Shown in pieces: positions 43,172 to 52,679 of a stretch of 64,000 nucleotides of DNA. Origin of the DNA: Salinimicrobium sediminilitoris. GTDB taxonomy: Bacteria; Bacteroidota; Bacteroidia; Flavobacteriales; Flavobacteriaceae. Each line of letters starts with the position of its first letter. The stretch's first letter is position 1. The stretch is taken from NCBI RefSeq assembly GCF_020866905.1, contig NZ_JAIVCC010000016.1:124001-188000 (forward strand), read 5' to 3'. The notes beneath the pieces are model-generated. The model saw only the letters and a list, made by a program, of their open reading frames with translations. It ran no database searches and had not been told where the DNA came from. The translations under genes were made by a program, and so were the position numbers.

Positions 43172-43813
43172 TTAGTTATTAGCACTTAGGGCTGGTACAA
43201 ATCTGTCTCTTAAGAGACCAAAAATATGCCCTATTCCTATCCCCACGTAAACCTTGTCTTTATTGAGTTGAACCATTGGGGAAACAGACAAACCGTAAAA
43301 TCTGGTGAGCGGAAATTCAATTTTAGGATTTATAATTAAGCTTATCGTGTGATATTTGTCATAGTCCCAGGTATAGTTCTCCTTTAGCAGGTGGCTGCCG
43401 GTTCTTTGCCAGTTTCCCGGTTCCTTGATTGTGGTGTAGCCGAGTCCTAAAGATAGATTGGCTCGAATCGTTCCCTTATTATTCAGTTTATAGATTCTGC
43501 CTGCAGCCAGTTGTAAATTCCCCAATTGGTCAGCGGGACTGCCCAGTCCCAGGAGCATAGTTTTAAAAAATCCAGCAGAATAATCATATGGTTGGGTCTC
43601 AGCTTTTCTAACGTTCCAGCTATATCCTAATCTAAGGGAGTATTTTTCCAGATAGGCATAATTCACATTGAAATCCAGGCCAAGGTAGTTTCCAGCGTTA
43701 ATGTCATTACCAATATATATGGCATGATTTGATTCAGATTGTGGATGTGCCGTATTGCACCAGGTGATCAAAATTAAAAGAACAAGTACCTTCCTCAAGT
43801 AATTTTTCATCAT
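43172..43813 (-). CDS. Exported protein, probable small barrel, unknown
   Basis: 213 residues. Two Met codons at the start (MMKNYL); signal peptide ending AHPQ. The mature part has alternating strands (AIYIGNDINAGNYLGLDFNVNYAYL, YSLRLGYSWNV, LGNLQLAAGRIYKL, TIRANLSLGLGYTTI, YGLSVSPMVQL, VYVGIGIGHIFGL) of an outer-membrane barrel of about eight strands. No named family recognised. Its last codons fall in a heptamer-like TTAGTTA/TTAGCAC stretch, so the exact C-terminus may have been changed by repeat growth. Confidence 0.65.
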   Translation of the reverse strand: MMKNYLRKVLVLLILITWCNTAHPQSESNHAIYIGNDINAGNYLGLDFNVNYAYLEKYSLRLGYSWNVRKAETQPYDYSAGFFKTMLLGLGSPADQLGNLQLAAGRIYKLNNKGTIRANLSLGLGYTTIKEPGNWQRTGSHLLKENYTWDYDKYHTISLIINPKIEFPLTRFYGLSVSPMVQLNKDKVYVGIGIGHIFGLLRDRFVPALSANN

Positions 43814-43937
43814 TTGCTAAATTTCTTCTATAGTTTCTCTGAGGTGATGTAGAATAATGTTCAATTTATGTAAATCTATTAATTTCAGTGGGTATTCTGC
43901 CGTTGGAAAATAATATAAAGCAACGGTAAAGGAATCT

Positions 43938-44339
43938 CTATTTGGGCCTATCGTACAATTCGTAAAAAGATTTCTGGTATATCATCCAGGGGGTGTCACC
44001 CAATATCAAATCTCCATTTGCTGAAATCTGAAAAATCAAATCCCTGGAAAACTCGTATGTTTCAGGTGAGGATTCTACGATTAATTGTCCGTTTTTTATA
44101 TAGAAGGTAGTGGTGTAGAGAATATCTGTGACCATAATCTCAACTTCAGAATCACTGATGATCTCTAAGGTCTGGGCACAATTCATGAAATATTTCTCCC
44201 AGGAAGCTTCACATTCTTCACGGGTATCAAAGAGTAAATTAGCGTACTTATTGCCAACAAATTTTTCCTCCAGGTTATCCTCTTTAGAACATCCTGTGAA
44301 AACTAAAAAGGAGAACAGAGCTATAAAAAGACGTTTCAT
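43938..44339 (-). CDS. Lipoprotein, lipocalin-like size, unknown
   Basis: 133 residues from the second in-frame Met (MKRLFIALFSF), lipobox VFTGC (Cys17). The mature part alternates short strands (LEIISDSEVEIMVTDI, TTFYIKNGQLIVES, DLIFQISANGDLILGD) as in small lipocalin-like or immunoglobulin-like lipoproteins. Two Cys in EECEASWEKYFMNC could form a disulphide. Function unknown. It is 124 bp upstream of the 43172 gene on the same strand. Confidence 0.65.
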   Translation of the reverse strand: MKRLFIALFSFLVFTGCSKEDNLEEKFVGNKYANLLFDTREECEASWEKYFMNCAQTLEIISDSEVEIMVTDILYTTTFYIKNGQLIVESSPETYEFSRDLIFQISANGDLILGDTPWMIYQKSFYELYDRPK

Positions 44340-44600
44340 AAACACATTTTATTATTAAAGATCATTGTTTGTCACTGTTACCCCCAGTCGACCAGAAGCA
44401 AAATGTTTTTTAACCAGCACAACTAAAGAATGTTTTTATAAATCTATAAAAATCTTACAGTAAATTAACTGCATATCAGGGAAATAAAACATGTAAGGTG
44501 CTGAAAATGACATTTTGGAGAAGAAATTTTCTGGTTTTTTTCAGCCCATCTGGAAGTTACTGCCAGATAATTGTTGCAAATAATTTTAATAAGATTGTTA

Positions 44601-45719
44601 TTAAATTTTTTTAGAGTTTTTGACCGGAGCTTTGACATTGTAGTCAATGTTTTTAATGTCCAGTTTCAACCAGGTCCAGTCTTGGTTTTCCAGCTTCCAG
44701 GTGGCAGTCATTTTCGACGGAACCCTTATGTCTTCAAAACTTTTATGTTCCTGCACTTTTAAGACCCACGGGTAACGTTTGGCATCGGCTTCGTTACCCT
44801 TAAATCGCATTGCTGAAAATATGGTGAAGTCTCCGTCGCTATTGAAAGTAAAAGTACCGCTGCCTTTGGTGCCCATATAATCCAGTGTAGCAATTGCTGT
44901 ACAGTCATTCACTTCTTCCCAACTTACGTGCGGACTAAGGGCTAGAGTTGGGAGCCACACCATTTCCCCCAGATATCGCTGCAGGCTTCCCTCGTCAAGT
45001 TTCTCTCCTTTTTCATCCACCACATTCACCAGTCCCTCCAATTTGATCAACATTTCCCCTTTTCCTCCTTCGAATTTATCCCTGCCTTTGAAACCGATAA
45101 GACTGTTCATCCTTGCATCTACACTCCAGATAAATGCAGGGACATCTACCGTGGAATATTGAACTGCAGTTGCCTGTAGCCATTTCTCCTGGCCGGGCTT
45201 CATTTTCATTTTAAGATCTTGCAGAATTTTGCCATTACTTATAAAAGGTTTCCCGATGATCCCGGAATGGCGGAGCCATTTTTGTACGGGTTGAGGTAAG
45301 CCTTCAAGATCCTTTTTAGAAACTACTTTTTCATTAACTACTTTATTCCCGTAAAGGATTCGGTTAGTATCTGTCTGCACCATCTTATTAAAATTGTAGG
45401 AGCCAAGGGAAACGATTGCCACAACAAGAATAATAAGATTAGGAAGGGTGGCTGCTTTGGCATCTTTCCAGTAGAGAATTACAAGCACCTGGGAAACAAC
45501 CACAGCTATAAAAGCGAGAAGCCAGCTGAATTTATAACCGGTCCACCAGGAAATTCCGTATACCAGGAAGAGGAGCCCTGTCGCCAGCCAAATTAGGCCT
45601 ACAGGTTTAGAAATTGTAAGACTGAGTTCTTTTATGTCAGCAATGCCGAAGCCTTTTAAAAATCCCAAAAAATGGATTAGACCGTGTAAAATTATAAGTA
45701 CTAAAAAGGCAATTCTCAT
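44601..45719 (-). CDS. DUF6544-like membrane protein
   Basis: 372 residues from the Met at MRIAFLVLIIL; eight codons more are possible from 45743. Four membrane helices in the first 125 residues (with HGLIHFLGFLKGFG, a conserved His-rich first helix), then a soluble domain of about 245 residues with LPQPVQKWLRHSGIIGKPFI, GRDKFEGGKGEMLIKLEGLV and a late CTAIATLDYMGTKGSGTF. I recall this as the DUF6544 pattern (moderate certainty); function unknown. The C-terminal domain reads like a lipid- or sterol-binding half-barrel. It is downstream of, and co-directional with, the cytochrome gene, separated by a terminator. Confidence 0.7.
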   Translation of the reverse strand: MRIAFLVLIILHGLIHFLGFLKGFGIADIKELSLTISKPVGLIWLATGLLFLVYGISWWTGYKFSWLLAFIAVVVSQVLVILYWKDAKAATLPNLIILVVAIVSLGSYNFNKMVQTDTNRILYGNKVVNEKVVSKKDLEGLPQPVQKWLRHSGIIGKPFISNGKILQDLKMKMKPGQEKWLQATAVQYSTVDVPAFIWSVDARMNSLIGFKGRDKFEGGKGEMLIKLEGLVNVVDEKGEKLDEGSLQRYLGEMVWLPTLALSPHVSWEEVNDCTAIATLDYMGTKGSGTFTFNSDGDFTIFSAMRFKGNEADAKRYPWVLKVQEHKSFEDIRVPSKMTATWKLENQDWTWLKLDIKNIDYNVKAPVKNSKKI

Positions 45720-45890
45720 GGAGTGATTTTTTCTGCCAATCATAAGCCGATTGGCTGCTACCTTTTGCTGTATAAATTTATCAAATCTTTACTTGTTACA
45801 ACTGGGATTGATATTATTTATTCAGTAAAAAACAATTAAGAAGAGGCAACCAGCAGGAATTTACCAGGCAAGGAAATGATATAATAAAAA

Positions 45891-45923
45891 AAGCCCCTCC
45901 AAAAATGACATTTTTGAAGAGGC
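45891..45923 (-). terminator. Terminator downstream of the cytochrome/DUF3365 gene
   Basis: Long, nearly perfect hairpin centred on AAAATGACATTTT with flanks GCCCCTC/GAGGC, and a run of T on the minus strand. It ends the RND efflux cluster 21 bases past the last stop. Confidence 0.8.
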
Positions 45924-45944
45924 TCAAAGGAAGAATTTTTTCAT

Positions 45945-46985
45945 CTACCTCCTGTTCTCAAATTCAATCATCCAGATCCCGCGCACCTCATTTTCGGAAT
46001 AACCTATCGCCTTGTCCTGCGGATAAAGTTTCAGGATCTTTTCTTTTACCTGCGACTCAATGTCCCCTGGCTTTCCGTGGCATTGCAGGCACATGCTGTT
46101 GGTGACTATAGGATAATAGAAGCGGGTAGTACCATTTTCAGGAATCAAGACCGGCTGCGGATCTTTACCTGCGTTTAACTGTGCTGTGAAAAGATCAATG
46201 ATTTCTGCTTCTTCGGGAGTGGCTTGATTCTGCGGATTCCGGTACTTGTCTGAAACCCTTTGCACAGAGGCGTTGTACTTTTCTGCCATGGAAGCGGTGA
46301 GCGGGAGTGCTTCGACATTGCAGAATTCCAGAGCATGCAGAGTCCCTTCTTTCTGAATTGCCTGCATAAGGTTCTTACCCAGCAGCTGTTTGGTTTCCAG
46401 CGCGATCTCCAGCCCTTTATCTGCCGGATTCTGCCGCTGCATACCCATTCCTCTGCCCATCTTGCCCGGACCTTTTCCCTGTCCCATTCCTTTTCCCATT
46501 TGTTGGCCCTGCTGGCGATACTGGCCTTTCCCGGGGCCCTGTTTCCAATGTTCGGCGAACCATTCGGGTTCTTCGATCTGATATTCATATAGATATTCAG
46601 CGATCTGTTCAACGGCCCCATCTGGAAATTCCTGGTACGGCATAAGTCCGAAGCGGTTAATTGCTCCCCGCATTTGGGATTTTTCTGCAGATGGTTCATC
46701 CACAAAGGAGACGATTTGTTGTACAAATTCCTCCCGGGACGGTTCACTCATTAAATAATGCGCTTTTACCGCAGCCATAGGTGGGCCAATCCTGCCTTCA
46801 TTCATAGGAGCACTTGGACTATGACAGGTATAACAGTAGGTCTCCATTAGCTTTTTACCAGGATGCTCCTGCTGTGCGGTTGCAATTTGCATTTCAGCTT
46901 TTGCAGGTGTAGTGTAGTCTGTCTTCTTTTCCTGGCAGCCGGCGAGGAAAAAAAGAGCAAAAACAGGAAGGAGGAGATTTTTCAT
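45945..46985 (-). CDS. Lipid-anchored cytochrome c fused to DUF3365 (Tll0287-like) domain
   Basis: 346 residues. Lipobox LAGC (Cys17). A class I cytochrome c domain with haem site CYTCH (Cys51, Cys54, His55) to about residue 135. Then a 45-residue Gly/Met/Gln/Lys-rich low-complexity linker (about 145-188, repeated MGKGMGQGKG-like). Then a DUF3365 domain (about 188-346) with a second haem site CLQCH and PLTASMAEKYNASVQRVSDKYRNP. By family DUF3365 is a haem-binding sensor or redox domain in the periplasm. It is the last gene of the RND efflux cluster, so it may sense or respond to redox or metal stress handled by that pump. Confidence 0.85.
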   Translation of the reverse strand: MKNLLLPVFALFFLAGCQEKKTDYTTPAKAEMQIATAQQEHPGKKLMETYCYTCHSPSAPMNEGRIGPPMAAVKAHYLMSEPSREEFVQQIVSFVDEPSAEKSQMRGAINRFGLMPYQEFPDGAVEQIAEYLYEYQIEEPEWFAEHWKQGPGKGQYRQQGQQMGKGMGQGKGPGKMGRGMGMQRQNPADKGLEIALETKQLLGKNLMQAIQKEGTLHALEFCNVEALPLTASMAEKYNASVQRVSDKYRNPQNQATPEEAEIIDLFTAQLNAGKDPQPVLIPENGTTRFYYPIVTNSMCLQCHGKPGDIESQVKEKILKLYPQDKAIGYSENEVRGIWMIEFENRR

Positions 46986-47080
46986 AAGAAATGATTAATC
47001 AGATAAATGTATGAATCTGCCTGTTCCCTTAACATGCTATTTGTCATGTCCGGGAAATTTCAGCTGTACCTTTTAAAACC

Positions 47081-47305
47081 CTATGCTTTTGAACGGGAAT
47101 CTTTCAAAGATGTCTGTTTCTCATCCTTTATCCCGAATTTCTTCAGAATGTCCTCCATCAAACACCAGCGGGTCATTGAAGATTGCAATAAGTTCACCCC
47201 CACAAAGGCTGTAAACCAAAGCCAGTTGATGTTTACATATACTGCCAGTAAAAGGCTTATCAAAATAAATGTTCCGGCGATGCCGCGTATGACTCTGTTT
47301 AGCAT
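47081..47305 (-). CDS. DUF2892 (YgaP-like) inner-membrane protein
   Basis: 74 residues with two membrane helices: MLNRVIRGIAGTFILISLLLA and WLWFTAFVGVNLLQSSMTRWC, then the conserved CLMEDILKKFGI end. This is the YgaP membrane part without the rhodanese domain; the conserved Cys lies at the membrane surface. By family it binds or oligomerises in the membrane; the role is unclear, but it is often found in metal and sulphur stress clusters. It is the fifth gene of the efflux cluster. Confidence 0.88.
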   Translation of the reverse strand: MLNRVIRGIAGTFILISLLLAVYVNINWLWFTAFVGVNLLQSSMTRWCLMEDILKKFGIKDEKQTSLKDSRSKA

Positions 47306-47323
47306 AATCTTTAAATTTTAGTG

Positions 47324-47351
47324 TTAATTGTTAATTGATCATTGTTCATTG
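47324..47351. repeat. Heptamer array between efflux-cluster genes
   Basis: Four 7-base units (TTAATTG twice, ATCATTG, TTCATTG), ending exactly at the stop codon of the minus-strand gene at 47352. Confidence 0.85.
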
Positions 47352-47660
47352 TTAGATCGATTGTTCTATAGGTACTACCACCGCGCGAACGGGGTTATTG
47401 GTCTCCAGTTTATTATTGAATTCCCGTACATGATTAAAGAACTCGGTGATCTTCTCCTCATCTGTAAAAGAGAAAAACATGGAGGACTCGTTTCCTCCTT
47501 TTTCCCCGGGGAACCAGCTTTGAGTAGCGATTAGGGAATTCGTGTTTTTGTAGCCGTCAATTTCCGAAGAACTGAAGGCTTCGATTTTAGCTTTTTTGAA
47601 TAGTTTCAGAACATCCTTCTGGTATTCGGAAACTGTAGTGACTAATAATAGTTTCATCAT
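47352..47660 (-). CDS. PII-like small protein in RND efflux cluster
   Basis: 102 residues from the Met-Met at 47658-47660 (six more codons are possible). Pattern beta-alpha-beta: MKLLLVTTVSEYQKDVLKLF, a strand-turn (FSSSEIDGYKN), SMFFSFTDEEKITEFFNHV and the closing RAVVVPIEQSI. The fold reads like the PII/CutA/DUF3240 ferredoxin-like family, trimeric and usually a metal or nucleotide sensor. It sits between the RND pump gene and DUF2892, which fits a regulatory or metal-sensing role in the cluster. The family call is by pattern, not by strong motif. Confidence 0.7.
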   Translation of the reverse strand: MMKLLLVTTVSEYQKDVLKLFKKAKIEAFSSSEIDGYKNTNSLIATQSWFPGEKGGNESSMFFSFTDEEKITEFFNHVREFNNKLETNNPVRAVVVPIEQSI

Positions 47661-47672
47661 TATTGGTTTAAG

Positions 47673-47728
47673 GTTCAAAGTTTTCGGTTCTCAGTTCTCA
47701 GTTTTCGGTTCTCAGTTTTTGGTTAAGG
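47673..47728. repeat. Heptamer array, GTTCTCA type
   Basis: Eight 7-base units in unbroken phase (GTTCTCA three times, GTTTTCG twice, GTTCAAA, GTTTTTG, GTTAAGG), starting 12 bases upstream of the PII-like gene start. The rest of the 380-bp gap 47679-48058 holds short GC-rich inverted stretches and the array listed next, and no gene. Confidence 0.9.
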
Positions 47729-47993
47729 ATTTGTCCTAAATCTCTTTTTTCGTTTTGCCCCGTCCTAAAGGGAGCCGAAAAAAGTATTTTGATAAAAAGT
47801 TTTTATTTTTTCATTCCTGCGTACTTTTAAACACGTACTTCGTTTAATCCCCGGCCCCCAAAAGGGGGAGGAGGGGATTTTTTTAACTTTTTAAAGACAA
47901 CTGTTGCAACCGGGGCAGATCTCTCGTCGCATCTCCTTTCTGCCGAAAGAAGATGCTCTGTCGAGATGACATCGTGCAAATTTTAGAGTCTTC

Positions 47994-48053
47994 AAGTCAC
48001 AACCCGCAACCCGCAACCCGCAACTTGCAACCTGCAACCTGCAACCTGCAACC
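47994..48053. repeat. Heptamer array, AACCTGC type
   Basis: Eight full 7-base units plus part (AAGTCAC once, AACCCGC three times, AACTTGC once, AACCTGC three times), ending 5 bases before the stop of the RND permease gene. Confidence 0.92.
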
Positions 48054-48058
48054 GTTAT

Positions 48059-51000
48059 TTACTCAACTTTCTCAGTTTCTCTTTCTTCCAAAACCTCCGG
48101 TTTCTCCTCCCTGTCCTCATACTTCTTTCTCTCGATCATGTAGTACACCAACGGCACTACCAGCAACGTAAGGAAGGTGGAGACTATGGTTCCTCCCATC
48201 AGAGATATTGCGAGTCCCTGGAAAATTGGGTCGAAGAGGATCACGAAGGCTCCTATCACTACCGTACCTGCAGTCAAGAGGATAGGAGTGGTCCGTACAG
48301 CTCCGGCTTCGATCACCGCCTGCTTCAACGGAATTCCATCTTCCAATCTCAGATTTACAAAGTCGATGAGCAGCACCGAGTTCCGCACCATGATCCCGGC
48401 CAGCGCGATCATCCCGATAAAGGAGGTGGCGGTAAAGAAGGCGCCCATGATCCAGTGGCCCAGCACGATCCCTATCAGCGATAGCGGAATAGCTACCATC
48501 ATCACAATAGGAGCTCTAAAGTTCTGGAACCAGCCTACGATGAGGATGTAAATGATCACGATCACTCCCAAAAATGCGATCCCAAGGTCACGGAATACTT
48601 CTAAAGTGATCTGCCACTCTCCGTCCCATTTCACGGTATAGTCATCTTCGTATTGTGGCTGACCCATATACAGGTCACTGATCTCATAACCTGCCGGCAT
48701 ATCAATTTCCTTCAGCTTATCTTCCATTCCGAGGATAGCATACACCGGACTCTCCAGTTCTCCGGCCATATCGGCCAGCACATAAACCACTCGTTTCTGA
48801 TTCTTACGATAGATGCTCTTGTCCCTTATAACTTCCGTCGGCGTTACCAGATCGGCTATTGGGATCATTTGACCACTTTGGGAAGCGATCTGGATATTCA
48901 TGATATCCTCAACCGAAGATTTTTCCTCTTCATCCAGGGTCAGCACGATACCCACTCTTTGGGTAGCTTCTTCATCATAAAGCTGCGTAATGGCTCTTTC
49001 CCCCATCGCAGAGTTCAGGGTATAAACGATCTGCTGGGGAGCAATGCCATTGAGCATGGCTTTTTCCTTATCTATTTCGAATTCGTACTCTTTTTGATCG
49101 GCTTCGACCATCCAGTCTATGTCCACCACGTCCGCTGTGTTATGAAGGATAGTCTGGATACTGTCAGCAAGTGCGATCTGTGTCTCATAATCGGGTCCGT
49201 AGACTTCCGCGACTATGGTAGACAATACCGGAGGTCCCGGAGGAACTTCCACCAGCTTGATGTTGGCACCATATTTATCTCCTATCGCCTGGATATCCGG
49301 ACGCAGCAGTTTCGCGATGTCGTGACTCTGCAGGCTTCGGTCGCCTTTAGGAAGCAGGTTCACCTGAATATCGGCAGTGTTGCTCGCTCCGCGCAGGTCA
49401 TAGTGACGTACGAGTCCGTTGAAGGTGATAGGGGCAGAGGTTCCAATGTAAGTCTGGTAATTCACTACCTGCTCGCTTCCGCTCAGGTATTGACCTATCT
49501 CTTTAGTCACTACCGCTGTTCTCTCTAGAGTTGTTCCTTCAGGCATGTCTATGACCACCTGGAATTCATTCTTGTTATCGAAAGGCAGCATTTTCACGGC
49601 CACATCTTCCGTAAAGAACAAGGCAACAGATCCCAATAGAAGGACAATTGTAATTCCGAGGAAGGACCAGCGGATCTTTTTATTATCGATAAGTGGTTCT
49701 TCAAAGCGCTTATAGATACGGTAGATCATGGAATCTTCAATCTTCTCTTCAGGCTTTTCAGGTGCTCCTTTTTTGGTCTTTTCCCTAAGAAAAATAAATC
49801 CAAGGTATGGCGTGATGGTAAGTGCCACGAATAGTGACAGGATCATCGCGATAGAAGCTCCAATCGGCATCGGACTCATATAAGGCCCCATCAGTCCGCT
49901 TACGAAAGCCATCGGCAGTACCGAAGCAATTACCGTAAAAGTTGCAAGGATAGTTGGGTTCCCCACTTCGTTGATGGCATAGAGCGCAGCCTGTTTAAAC
50001 GGCAGGCGTTTCATCTTGAAGTGCCGGTGCATATTCTCGGCAATAATGATCGAGTCATCCACCACAATACCGGTAACGAATACTAGTGCGAACAAGGTGA
50101 TCCTGTTCAGGGTGTAATCCAGCATATAATAACTCAGCAGGGTAAGGGCAAAGGTGATAGGTACCGAAAGGAATACTACCAGTCCGCCGCGCCAGCCCAT
50201 TGCCAGCATTACCACAAGCGTTACTGCTATGATCGCACCTATAAGGTGCAGCAATAGTTCCCCTACTTTGTGCGAAGCAGTTTCCCCGTAGTTACGGGTT
50301 ACTTCCACGTGCACATCTTCAGGAATTAGGTTCGTTTGCAGGTGTTCCACTTTTTCAAGGATCACATCGGCGATCTTCATCGCATCGGCTCCTTTGCGTT
50401 TTGCTACAGATAATGTCACCGCAGGATATTCCCCGGGATATTCCGAAGCACCTATTGCCTGTCCAAATCCAAAATTCACGTAAGATTTAGAGATCTCAGG
50501 CCCATCCTGTACCGTGGCAATTTGCTTCAGGTACACCGGTTGCCCGTCATTCACTCCCACGATGAGGTTCTCCACATCCTGTGGGGATTCCAAAAAGCTT
50601 CCGGAGCTAACCAAAACTTCACTGTCGTTACGGTCAAAACTTCCGGAGGAAAGCTGTTGATTGGAAGCCTTTATCTTTTCAGAAACTCCGAGAAAATCCA
50701 CTCCACTGGCAGCCATCCTGTCCTTGTCGAGCACCACGCGCAGTTGCCTGTCACGCCCCCCAATAGTGTTCACAATAGAAACATCCTCGACCTTTTCGAT
50801 CTCATGCCGCAGCTCGTTGGCCATTTGCCGAAGCTGGTAATCATCATAATTTTCGCTCCACAGGGTGAGCCCCAGTACCGGAACATCGTCAATAGCCCGG
50901 GTCTTCACCAGCGGCTGACTCACATTGGGCGGGAACTGGTCCATGTTCTTCATGAGCTCGTTGTAGAGTTTCACATACGAACGTTCAATATCCTCGCCCA

Positions 51001-51304
51001 CGTAGAACTGCACGATCAACATTCCCTGTTCCTCCATGGAGGTAGAGTAGACATACTCCACACCCGGAATGTTGGAAACCATCTTTTCCAGGGGTTTGAT
51101 AATACGCTGTTCCACCTCGGTAGGGCTGGCACCCGGGTAGCCAACAAAAATGTCGGCCATGGGCACATCGATCTGCGGCTCTTCCTCGCGTGGAATTAAA
51201 AATGACGCGTACACACCCACGATCATGAACACGATCATGAGCAACACCGTCAATTTCGAATTTATAAAGCCTTTGGCAATCTTGCCTGCTAATCCTTCTT
51301 TCAT
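48059..51304 (-). CDS. RND efflux transporter permease subunit
   Basis: 1081 residues, full length for the AcrB/CusA superfamily, with twelve membrane helices and two large periplasmic loops. The proton-relay acidic pair is present in TM4 (VTGIVVDDSIIIAENMHRH). N-terminal YASFLIPREEEPQIDVPMADI and VGYPGASPTEVEQRIIKPLE are typical of the family. It exports drugs or metals from periplasm to outside with the adaptor and TolC partner encoded directly upstream. The C-terminus ends in a Glu-rich tail. Heavy-metal or hydrophobe specificity cannot be decided by eye. Confidence 0.95.
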   Translation of the reverse strand: MKEGLAGKIAKGFINSKLTVLLMIVFMIVGVYASFLIPREEEPQIDVPMADIFVGYPGASPTEVEQRIIKPLEKMVSNIPGVEYVYSTSMEEQGMLIVQFYVGEDIERSYVKLYNELMKNMDQFPPNVSQPLVKTRAIDDVPVLGLTLWSENYDDYQLRQMANELRHEIEKVEDVSIVNTIGGRDRQLRVVLDKDRMAASGVDFLGVSEKIKASNQQLSSGSFDRNDSEVLVSSGSFLESPQDVENLIVGVNDGQPVYLKQIATVQDGPEISKSYVNFGFGQAIGASEYPGEYPAVTLSVAKRKGADAMKIADVILEKVEHLQTNLIPEDVHVEVTRNYGETASHKVGELLLHLIGAIIAVTLVVMLAMGWRGGLVVFLSVPITFALTLLSYYMLDYTLNRITLFALVFVTGIVVDDSIIIAENMHRHFKMKRLPFKQAALYAINEVGNPTILATFTVIASVLPMAFVSGLMGPYMSPMPIGASIAMILSLFVALTITPYLGFIFLREKTKKGAPEKPEEKIEDSMIYRIYKRFEEPLIDNKKIRWSFLGITIVLLLGSVALFFTEDVAVKMLPFDNKNEFQVVIDMPEGTTLERTAVVTKEIGQYLSGSEQVVNYQTYIGTSAPITFNGLVRHYDLRGASNTADIQVNLLPKGDRSLQSHDIAKLLRPDIQAIGDKYGANIKLVEVPPGPPVLSTIVAEVYGPDYETQIALADSIQTILHNTADVVDIDWMVEADQKEYEFEIDKEKAMLNGIAPQQIVYTLNSAMGERAITQLYDEEATQRVGIVLTLDEEEKSSVEDIMNIQIASQSGQMIPIADLVTPTEVIRDKSIYRKNQKRVVYVLADMAGELESPVYAILGMEDKLKEIDMPAGYEISDLYMGQPQYEDDYTVKWDGEWQITLEVFRDLGIAFLGVIVIIYILIVGWFQNFRAPIVMMVAIPLSLIGIVLGHWIMGAFFTATSFIGMIALAGIMVRNSVLLIDFVNLRLEDGIPLKQAVIEAGAVRTTPILLTAGTVVIGAFVILFDPIFQGLAISLMGGTIVSTFLTLLVVPLVYYMIERKKYEDREEKPEVLEERETEKVE

Positions 51305-51424
51305 ATTTTCTATGGTTCTTTGGGCGTTTCCCCACCTTCGCTAAAGCTTCGGTGGGGTCAGGCTTTCGGCGCTATCTCCCTTCCTCCGGTCGGGAGGATA
51401 ACTGCCTCAATCCTTAACGCATCT

Positions 51425-52507
51425 TTACTCCTTTACACTAATTTTTGCTCCGTTGAACAATTTTCCGTCTGCCGAAACTATATAGGCCTCATCGGGATTG
51501 AGCCCGCTAAGAACTTCTACACGGTCTCCGTATGTTCTTCCAAGTCTTAGCCATCTCAGCATCGCGGTATTCTGTTGACTCACGGTATAAACTCCTTTCA
51601 GGTCGCCTCGGGTCACAATTGCTTCTGTGGGGATCATTACCGCTTCAGCAGTGTTTTCCTGCTTCTCTACCGGAAATCTCACTGTAGCATACATCCCCGA
51701 TTTCAAATCTGCTTCAGTATCTTCAAGAGCTACTTTCACCAGGTATTGTCCGCCGGTGTTACTGGCCGAAGTACTAACTTCCGCCACGGTGCCGGGAACA
51801 GTCTGCTCAACAGACTTTACAATGACGTCCACTTTGGTTCCTGTTTCTATCCTTGAGATATTGGACTCCGCAACTCTTGCGGTTACTTCAAAATTCCCCG
51901 GAGCTTCTACGGCTAAAAGCGGCTGACCCGGATTGGCCATAGTACCTTCCTCGGCAAATTTGTTAGTGATGACTCCGCTAAAGGGAGCACGTATGTTCAC
52001 ATAGGCGAACTGGGAGTTCACCTCATTTCTCATTTGTTTGGCTGCTTCAAGTCTGGCCTGAGCCATTTCAAAACGGGCGGTCTGGTCATCCATCTCTTTT
52101 TGGGAAGCCGACTGCTCTTCGAAAAGGGCCTTAAAACGCTCGTAATCTTTTTTAGCATTATTGTAGGCGGCTTCAGCTTCGGTGATTCCGGCGTTTACCT
52201 GGGCACGTTTGGCCTGCAGGTCAGAGTTGTTGATGGAAACCAGTAACTGGCCTTTTTCCACCTTATCTCCCACATTTACGTGAATATCATCGACAAAGCC
52301 CATCATACGGGTACTCAGGGTGGCGCTGTTTACCGCTTCAATTTGTCCGCTGGCAGTGAGAAAACGGTCTCCCGTCCCCGATGGTGTTTCCACCTGCACG
52401 GGCACTACCGGCCCCTCATTCACTGCCTGCTTTTTATCATCGCTGCCGCAGCTCGTCGCGAATAATCCCAGGGAAGCTAATGCTATTGTGTATATTGTTT
52501 TTTTCAT
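51425..52507 (-). CDS. RND efflux periplasmic adaptor (membrane fusion protein)
   Basis: 360 residues. Lipobox FATSC (Cys20), so it is a lipid-anchored adaptor. Domains in order: lipoyl-like half (VGDKVEKGQLLVSIN), alpha-hairpin (about 95-165, rich in Ala/Glu/Lys), second lipoyl half (IRAPFSGVITNKFAEEGTM), beta-barrel (VEAPGNFEVTARVAESNI) and membrane-proximal domain. It links the pump to the TolC channel. The 120-bp gap to the permease gene contains a short palindromic stretch and no gene. Confidence 0.94.
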   Translation of the reverse strand: MKKTIYTIALASLGLFATSCGSDDKKQAVNEGPVVPVQVETPSGTGDRFLTASGQIEAVNSATLSTRMMGFVDDIHVNVGDKVEKGQLLVSINNSDLQAKRAQVNAGITEAEAAYNNAKKDYERFKALFEEQSASQKEMDDQTARFEMAQARLEAAKQMRNEVNSQFAYVNIRAPFSGVITNKFAEEGTMANPGQPLLAVEAPGNFEVTARVAESNISRIETGTKVDVIVKSVEQTVPGTVAEVSTSASNTGGQYLVKVALEDTEADLKSGMYATVRFPVEKQENTAEAVMIPTEAIVTRGDLKGVYTVSQQNTAMLRWLRLGRTYGDRVEVLSGLNPDEAYIVSADGKLFNGAKISVKE

Positions 52508-52520
52508 TTTCTATGGTTTG

Positions 52521-52548
52521 TTGTTCGTTGTTTCTTGTTTGTTGTTCG
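52521..52548. repeat. Heptamer array, TTGTTCG type
   Basis: Four 7-base units (TTGTTCG twice, TTGTTTC, TTGTTTG), just upstream of the adaptor gene start. Confidence 0.85.
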
Positions 52549-52679
52549 GAGTTTTGTACTCTTCACTCCCTTTTTCCCCCCGCCCGATAGCTATCGGGAC
52601 TAAAGGGGGAGAAGGGCATTGTTATTCTAATTTTATTTTCGTTTCCTATTTACCTCTCGACTCCGCTTGAGGTGACACG

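Noticed and set aside
47953-48171. 72-codon frame with a repeated QPATCNL-type peptide
   Set aside because: It is the heptamer array translated; it also overlaps the end of the RND permease gene.
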